Assembly (NCBI GenBank): GCA_965243105.1
Contig: CBDEUC010000003.1
Span: forward strand, 2,604,001 to 2,668,000
Source of the DNA: WLWS01 sp965243105
GTDB taxonomy: Bacteria > Pseudomonadota > Gammaproteobacteria > Eutrophobiales > Eutrophobiaceae
DNA: 64,000 nucleotides
Direction: 5' to 3'
Shown: piece by piece, positions 59,163-64,000 of the stretch
Layout: every line of letters starts with the position of its first letter
How positions within the stretch are numbered: position 1 is the stretch's first letter
Notes under the pieces: model-generated
Seen by the model: only the letters and a program-made list of their open reading frames with translations
The model's database searches: none
What the model was told of the DNA's origin: nothing
Position numbers and translations under genes: made by a program

Positions 59163-59214
59163 TGTATGTCCAGGAAAGAGCATCAGGAGGTAATCGAGCC
59201 TCCAGGCGGAATAA

Positions 59215-60567
59215 TTATTTCGTACTAACGGTGAGCTTATTTCGATCCACCACCTGGCCGCCCTTGATGACTGTGTTGATCTTCTTTGCATTGTTGATGT
59301 CATCTACCGGGTTGGCATCGAGAATCACCATGTCAGCCAGCTTGCCCTCGCTGATTGAACCCAGGTCGCTCGCTTTACCAAGGAACTTTGCCGCATTGAG
59401 GGTGCCAATCTTGATGACATCCAAAGGTGAAATACCCGCTGCAACCAGCAGTTCCATTTCCCGGTGCACGGCGGGTCCTATGCTTTGATCTGTGCCAAGG
59501 GCAATCACTCCGCCAGCGTCATGTATTTTTCGAATATTCTCCTGGGCAATCGGGGTCATTATTTTCATCCACCAGGTCCAGGTTCTATCGCGGTATTCTT
59601 CACGGGTCTCTGTTTTTAATTTTTCGATCTCGGTTTCAGTTAAGGCAGCCCGGTAAAGTGGCTGGTCAAGATGCTCCGGGTGTTCCACCAGCCGACTATA
59701 GTTTTCGCCAATGGTCAGGGTGCTGGCCATGGGGATCTGCTTTGCCCCCATCAAGCTGGCAAATTTCTCGCTGACGGGCCCTGTAATGACAGGGTGAGAA
59801 AGCGCGTCGATACCCGCAAAAATAGCCTGCCTGGCTCTTAATTCACTTGCGGCATGGGCCGTCGTGCGTATGCCATGATCGTTATAGTATTCAATAATGT
59901 TTTCCATCAGGGGCAGGGGTAGAAGCGGGATAAGCGGGCGAGCTCCCCAGCCCCGTTCCTCGAGGGTCAGTTTCAGTATGTCCGGCTTACGGGCAATATG
60001 TTCATCCAGCAGGGGAATGGCCTCGGGCCAGTCGTCCACCAGCGTGGCACCCGCGCCACTGCCATGGCTACCGGGGTAGGTGACGATACCACCGGTCGCA
60101 AAAATTCGTGGACTGGCAATCCGGGCATTTCTTTCTTCCTCCCTGAGACCCATGATGTAGCCAGGTACATTACCTGAATCAAATACGCTGGTGACGCCGC
60201 TGTATAGAAAGCTCCTGAGTGCGCGCAGGCCTTTCTCCCTGTCCAGCGCCACCTCGCGTAGCCCATCCTTGTTAACCTTGACACTTCCAACAAGGTGGAT
60301 ATGTGCATCAATTAATCCTGGTATTAAATACTTACCCTTGCCCTTTATGACCTTCGCGTTCTTCCGTGCAGCCCCCTTAATTTTTCCCTGCACAATTTTT
60401 TCAATGCGGTTACCACGAACAAGGATACTTCGAGATTCTGCAGGAGGGCGGCCAGTGCCATCAATCACGGTAATATTTTCAATGATCAGGGGCGTGTCAT
60501 TGGCCTCACCTGGGGCTGGCAGTAATAGAAAGAGAGCAAGGAGTAAACCCGGGAGCCTAAAAGTCAT
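59215..60567 (-). CDS. Exported amidohydrolase (imidazolonepropionase/prolidase-like)
   Basis: A 450-residue metal-dependent hydrolase with a signal peptide (LLLALFLLLPAPGEA). The first metal motif is GLIDAHIHLVG (His89, His91), and a later ALGTDQSIGP holds the catalytic Asp. The C-terminal stretch LGSISEGKLADMVILDANP is the end of the urease-like beta domain. Such exported proteins often cut Xaa-Pro dipeptides or cyclic amides. The partial gene at 63375 is a paralogue. Between them lies a dipeptidyl peptidase IV-like gene, which suggests peptide use. Confidence 0.9.
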   Translation of the reverse strand: MTFRLPGLLLALFLLLPAPGEANDTPLIIENITVIDGTGRPPAESRSILVRGNRIEKIVQGKIKGAARKNAKVIKGKGKYLIPGLIDAHIHLVGSVKVNKDGLREVALDREKGLRALRSFLYSGVTSVFDSGNVPGYIMGLREEERNARIASPRIFATGGIVTYPGSHGSGAGATLVDDWPEAIPLLDEHIARKPDILKLTLEERGWGARPLIPLLPLPLMENIIEYYNDHGIRTTAHAASELRARQAIFAGIDALSHPVITGPVSEKFASLMGAKQIPMASTLTIGENYSRLVEHPEHLDQPLYRAALTETEIEKLKTETREEYRDRTWTWWMKIMTPIAQENIRKIHDAGGVIALGTDQSIGPAVHREMELLVAAGISPLDVIKIGTLNAAKFLGKASDLGSISEGKLADMVILDANPVDDINNAKKINTVIKGGQVVDRNKLTVSTK

Positions 60568-60741
60568 TGTTTCATCCTCGATTGATCGTGCTTAAAGTTA
60601 ACAAGAATTCCATGTCGCTTTCAAACAGGTGATGCCTAATTTGCACCAAGGGCAACAAAAGACCCCAGCCGGGTTATTGAACCCTGTGACCATGCAGTTA
60701 ACCTTGGATGGCAAGCCACTTCGACTATACCGGGAGGCGTA

Positions 60742-62937
60742 ATGACATTTCACAAAAGGTCGTTCTACTGCTCCCTTTTTGTCGTTGTGCTCTCTCTCGT
60801 ATCACCCGCCCAGGCAGGTGGCGAAACACCGCTTTCACTTGAGCTTATTTTCTCCAACGAAGATTTCCAGGACGGGTCAATTGATAACGTCCAGTGGCTG
60901 GAAAATGAGGAAGGTTTTTATTTCTCGCGTCGAAATTCCAGCAGTGGAATGCAGAATTGGCACTTCTTTGATGTTGCAAAGAAAACTGCAAGACTGGTCA
61001 TAAGTGGCGACGAATTGAAGTACCGTGGCCGTCCCATCAAGCCGTCCTGGTTCAGGTGGGCGAAAGGAGAGGCCTACTTGCTTGTGCGTGGCCCCTTGAA
61101 GTTGACCTGGGACGGTCGCCATGAAGCTGCCTATTACCTCTACAACGCGCGTGACAGGTCTATATCTGCACTGGCTGATGAAGACGCCGCGTTAAGAAAT
61201 GTCCAGCTGTCCCCGGATGGCAGGTTTGTTGGATATGTAAGGGAAAACAATCTTTATATCACCGGCATCACGGATGGCCAGGTTCGTGCTGTCACCAGTG
61301 ATGGTGATGAAAACATTTTCAATGGCTTCCTTGACTATGGCAGCACCATGTTTGGTGACCAGCAGGCCTGGTACTGGTCCCCTGACAGCAGGAAAATCGC
61401 TTTCTGGCGCATGGATGCAACGGACGTGAACGTGTATTACATGGTCGACGAACTTGGTAAATATAATACCGTTCGTCCGATGAAGTTCCCCAATACCGGT
61501 GATAAACATGCGATTTATGCCGTTGGTGTTTACGACCTGGGTGACAGCACCACAACCTGGATGGATATCGGTCACGATGCGGATGACTATATTCCCCGCA
61601 TTCACTGGACTCGAAGCGCAGGCAAGCTGGCCTTACAGCAGCTGACCAGGGACCACGAAAAACTGACCCTGTGGCTCACTGATACCAGCAATGGTAATGC
61701 CCATGCCATTGCCAGTGACAGCGACACGGCATGGGTTGATATTACCAATGACCTGCTGTTCCTTGGAAAGTCAGATCGCTTCGCCTGGACGTCCGAGAAA
61801 AGCGGATACCGGCATGCCTACCTCTATGACTACGCGGGTAACGAGACCCGGCTGACCACTGGCGAATGGGAGATCACGTCATTAATCGGAGTGGATGAAA
61901 ATAATCACTGGCTTTATTTTTATGCAAAAAAGGATTCATTTATCGATCAGCTTGTTTACCGGGTTAGCCTGGATGGTGGGCCGGTAGAAAAAGTTAGTGA
62001 CAGGCGAGGATGGTACCGGTGGCAGCTATCACCTACCGGTAAGTACGCCATAGAAACCTGGTCTGATGCGAACTCATCCCAGGAAATACGGCTACGACTT
62101 ACAGTCGGCGGCCAGGTAGCTATCCTTGCAGACAACAAGAACCGGCAAAGGGAAAAGTACTCAATACCCCACAAGGAGTTTCTTAAATTTAAAACCCGCG
62201 ACGGCATTCTCGTGGATGGATTCATGATTAAACCTCCCGCTTTTGACCCGGCTAAAAAATATCCTGCCATTGGATACGGTTACGGCAATGCCGGTTCCCA
62301 GGTCGTCATAAATGGAAAGCCCTGGTGGCCCAGTCCGAAAATGGACTTCTGGCACGCTTACATGGCACAGCAGGGCTATATCATCTTTGGCTTTGATAAT
62401 CGTACGACCGCGGGACGTGGCAAGAAGGCAAAGAATCTTACCTATGGCCACTACGCAAAGTGGGCGATAGCCGATTACCTTGAAGGCGTGGATTACCTGG
62501 AAAGGCTGTCCTATATTGATCCGTCCAGGCTCGGTTTCTGGGGCTGGAGCGGCGGCGGATATCTTGCCGCGGCATTAATGACAAAGGGTGCACCCCATTT
62601 CAAGACGGCGGTCAGCGTGGCCCCGGTGATTGACCTGTCGCGTTACCAGGCGGTTGGGGTAGAGCGCTGGATGGATTTCATCGAGGACAACCCGGAGGGT
62701 TACCGCGAGGTTAACCTGGTCAATTTTGCAGACAGGCTACAGGGCAAGCTATTACTTATTCATGGTACAGGGGATGAGAATGTCAAATATGCCTTTACCC
62801 TCCAGTTTGCCGAAGCATTGGTTAAGCACGACAAGCAGTTTGACATGATGATCTATCCCAACCAGCATCATGATATCCTTGACTACCAGCAGCATGTATT
62901 CACAACCATGACCCGCTATTTTCTGGAGAATCTTTAA
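60742..62937 (+). CDS. S9 prolyl oligopeptidase, dipeptidyl peptidase IV-like, exported
   Basis: A 731-residue serine peptidase with signal peptide (SLFVVVLSLVSPAQA). The N-terminal propeller (about 60-470) contains QQAWYWSPDSRKIAFWRMD, and the C-terminal alpha/beta hydrolase domain has the nucleophile Ser603 in GFWGWSGGGYLAAA, Asp678 in GTGDENVKYA and a His at 709 or 710 in NQHHDIL. It removes N-terminal dipeptides after proline in the periplasm or outside. It is flanked by two exported amidohydrolases that could process the products. Confidence 0.95.
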   Translation: MTFHKRSFYCSLFVVVLSLVSPAQAGGETPLSLELIFSNEDFQDGSIDNVQWLENEEGFYFSRRNSSSGMQNWHFFDVAKKTARLVISGDELKYRGRPIKPSWFRWAKGEAYLLVRGPLKLTWDGRHEAAYYLYNARDRSISALADEDAALRNVQLSPDGRFVGYVRENNLYITGITDGQVRAVTSDGDENIFNGFLDYGSTMFGDQQAWYWSPDSRKIAFWRMDATDVNVYYMVDELGKYNTVRPMKFPNTGDKHAIYAVGVYDLGDSTTTWMDIGHDADDYIPRIHWTRSAGKLALQQLTRDHEKLTLWLTDTSNGNAHAIASDSDTAWVDITNDLLFLGKSDRFAWTSEKSGYRHAYLYDYAGNETRLTTGEWEITSLIGVDENNHWLYFYAKKDSFIDQLVYRVSLDGGPVEKVSDRRGWYRWQLSPTGKYAIETWSDANSSQEIRLRLTVGGQVAILADNKNRQREKYSIPHKEFLKFKTRDGILVDGFMIKPPAFDPAKKYPAIGYGYGNAGSQVVINGKPWWPSPKMDFWHAYMAQQGYIIFGFDNRTTAGRGKKAKNLTYGHYAKWAIADYLEGVDYLERLSYIDPSRLGFWGWSGGGYLAAALMTKGAPHFKTAVSVAPVIDLSRYQAVGVERWMDFIEDNPEGYREVNLVNFADRLQGKLLLIHGTGDENVKYAFTLQFAEALVKHDKQFDMMIYPNQHHDILDYQQHVFTTMTRYFLENL

Positions 62938-62955
62938 TACTATGCGTACTTGCAA

Positions 62956-63342
62956 ATGGTAACCCTTGGCAATCATTACCGGGCCACCGCGCATACACGG
63001 GAACGTGATGCGGTGAGCCGTTTCTATACCACCGTGCTTGGGTGTGAAAAGCTATCAGCGGATGGCGTCACGAGCGGTATACCAGAGAATGTCGACCTGT
63101 TTGTCTTTGCCAATGGACAGGTGCTGGGTGTTGAATATTCAAGCGATGAAAGCCAGTGCCTGTCACTGGCGCAAAACCGCCAGGCCTGCTGGCTTGAAGT
63201 GAAAACGGATGATAAGGATGCCTTGAAAGCAAGGTGCCTGGAAGGGGGCGCGATTGAAATTAGCGACTACTGGGACAGTGAACACTTCTACTTTCATGCA
63301 CCCGGTGGCCAGGTGTTTCGAATCATTGGCGAGGATGAATAA
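62956..63342 (+). CDS. VOC (glyoxalase/bleomycin resistance) family protein
   Basis: A 128-residue protein from the ATG at 62956; a TTG at 62950 is in frame. The pattern is that of a single VOC unit: MVTLGNHYRATAHTRERDAV, FYTTVLGCEKLS, then SEHFYFHAPGGQVFRIIG. His and Glu ligands for a metal may be present. It follows the peptidase by 18 bp on the same strand. The function is unknown; members range from isomerases to binding proteins. Confidence 0.82.
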   Translation: MVTLGNHYRATAHTRERDAVSRFYTTVLGCEKLSADGVTSGIPENVDLFVFANGQVLGVEYSSDESQCLSLAQNRQACWLEVKTDDKDALKARCLEGGAIEISDYWDSEHFYFHAPGGQVFRIIGEDE

Positions 63343-63374
63343 GAGCTAACTGGTAGTGCCCCTGGAGATACGAG

Positions 63375-64000
63375 CTACCTGAGGCTGGTGCTGTCCGGCG
63401 TGTAGACTTTACCCCCCTTGATAACGGTGACGATGCGGTGCTGCAACAGGGTGATATCCCGCAAGGGATCGCCATCAACGATAATCATGTCCGCAAGCTT
63501 GCCCTCACTGACGGTACCAAGGTCATGTTCTACTCCCTGCATCTGCGCTGCGCGCAGGGTCGCGCTTTGAATCACTTCCATGGGTGTGAGACCTGAGCGC
63601 GAGAGGTTTTCCATTTCCCGGGTGAGCGGGCTGTGCAGGTTAAAGGGCGCACCGGCATCGGTGCCGGCAACCAGCTGTTCACGTCCGCCGGCGGTGACGA
63701 ATTGCCGTAGCTTTGCCCTGGCGGCCTTGATTCTCTCCCGCGCCCCGATACCCCAGGGGACGGAACTTGGATTTAGCCAGCTCTTTTTAAGGTGTGCATA
63801 GATATCTGCCGGGTACTGCCTTGCATAACGTGGATGGTCCAGCATCTCAGGAAAGTCCAGCATGCGTACATAGGCATTACGCATTTCTATCGTGGGCACG
63901 ATATAAGGTCCGCGCAGGATGTTGGCCATCGGGCCGCTCGCACTCGGCTTTAATCCCCGCACCAGTAAGCGATAGTCTTCGTTCGAGTAACTGGAAAGGG
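63375..64000 (-). CDS. Amidohydrolase, C-terminal part (N-terminus beyond the window)
   Basis: The frame stays open to the right edge, so the gene is partial; about 208 residues of the C-terminal part are seen. LVAGTDAGAPFNLHSPLTRE holds the catalytic Asp, and LGTVSEGKLADMIIVDGDPL is the end of the beta domain. It is clearly paralogous to the protein at 59215-60567 (EVIQSATLRAAQMQGV against DVIKIGTLNAAKFLGK). Whether it has a signal peptide cannot be seen. Confidence 0.88.
   Translation of the reverse strand, partial: LSSYSNEDYRLLVRGLKPSASGPMANILRGPYIVPTIEMRNAYVRMLDFPEMLDHPRYARQYPADIYAHLKKSWLNPSSVPWGIGARERIKAARAKLRQFVTAGGREQLVAGTDAGAPFNLHSPLTREMENLSRSGLTPMEVIQSATLRAAQMQGVEHDLGTVSEGKLADMIIVDGDPLRDITLLQHRIVTVIKGGKVYTPDSTSLR

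Noticed and set aside
1..64000. Prophage
   Set aside because: No terminase, portal, capsid, tail, lysis or integrase genes are seen anywhere in the window.

Overview
The window reads as a chromosome segment of a free-living, aerobic, probably marine or soil Gammaproteobacterium. This is inferred from TonB-dependent receptors of the 'GILEEVVVTAQKREQSIQDV' type, PQQ- and cytochrome c-linked periplasmic oxidation, Rieske oxygenases, DUF6279 lipoproteins and moderate GC. I cannot name the species. Nearly all genes are catabolic or transport functions, each block next to its own regulator. There are no core housekeeping operons except one tRNA-Arg, a cold-shock protein and a glutathione peroxidase.

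Layout. (1) 1-13.5 kb: MFS transporter (cut by the window edge), aldehyde dehydrogenase, GT1-fold glycosyltransferase and an XRE-cupin regulator on the minus strand. Divergent from them is a plus-strand operon: dimethylglycine-dehydrogenase-like flavoprotein, lipoprotein PQQ dehydrogenase-cytochrome c, NAD(P)H-quinone reductase-like flavoprotein, MFS and aldehyde dehydrogenase, closed by a TetR gene. (2) 13.6-16.8 kb: a CPA1 antiporter with a cyclic-nucleotide-type domain and a TPR protein. (3) 16.8-24.5 kb: a second periplasmic oxidation block with cupin, Tat-exported flavin amine oxidase, cytochrome c, and two divergent PQQ-cytochrome c dehydrogenases followed by a tandem pair of cupins. (4) 24.5-26.2 kb: DUF6279 lipoprotein and glutathione peroxidase. 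(5) 26.2-30.8 kb: tRNA-Arg(ACG), followed by a small island whose far end carries an exact 45-bp copy of the tRNA 3' half. Its cargo is HigBA, a PP2C phosphatase, a protein-kinase-like gene, an MscS-type channel and a DUF1003 protein. (6) 30.8-43.3 kb: AT-richer DNA with DUF3179, an MBL-fold hydrolase, an XRE/MmyB regulator and two parallel modules, each made of a TonB receptor, an oxygenase (Rieske or 2-oxoglutarate) and an EthD-like protein, split by a LysR gene. (7) 43.5-57.2 kb: TPP enzyme, quinone oxidoreductase, IclR, Rieske oxygenase, amidase, thiol dioxygenase, CoA transferase, crotonase, GSTs (one LinD/PcpC-like), an SRPBCC protein and transporters. (8) 57.2-64 kb: CspA-like protein, a DUF1488-like protein, MetX-like hydrolase, two paralogous exported amidohydrolases, an S9 peptidase and a VOC protein.

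The most unusual feature is a trail of tRNA-Arg 3'-end footprints at 26.26, 27.26, 30.52, 30.76, 43.27 and possibly 54.31 kb. They become more degraded with distance from the tRNA, and most are followed by an intrinsic terminator. Three are linked to a repeat that can fold into a cloverleaf-like set of hairpins with conserved stems and changing loops. I read this as serial accretion of elements at one tRNA gene; no integrase is present in the window. How the catabolic modules work together is inference: exported oxidases feed electrons to c-type cytochromes, aldehyde dehydrogenases finish the oxidation, and outer-membrane receptors plus oxygenases open aromatic or cyclic substrates. The substrates themselves cannot be read from the sequence.
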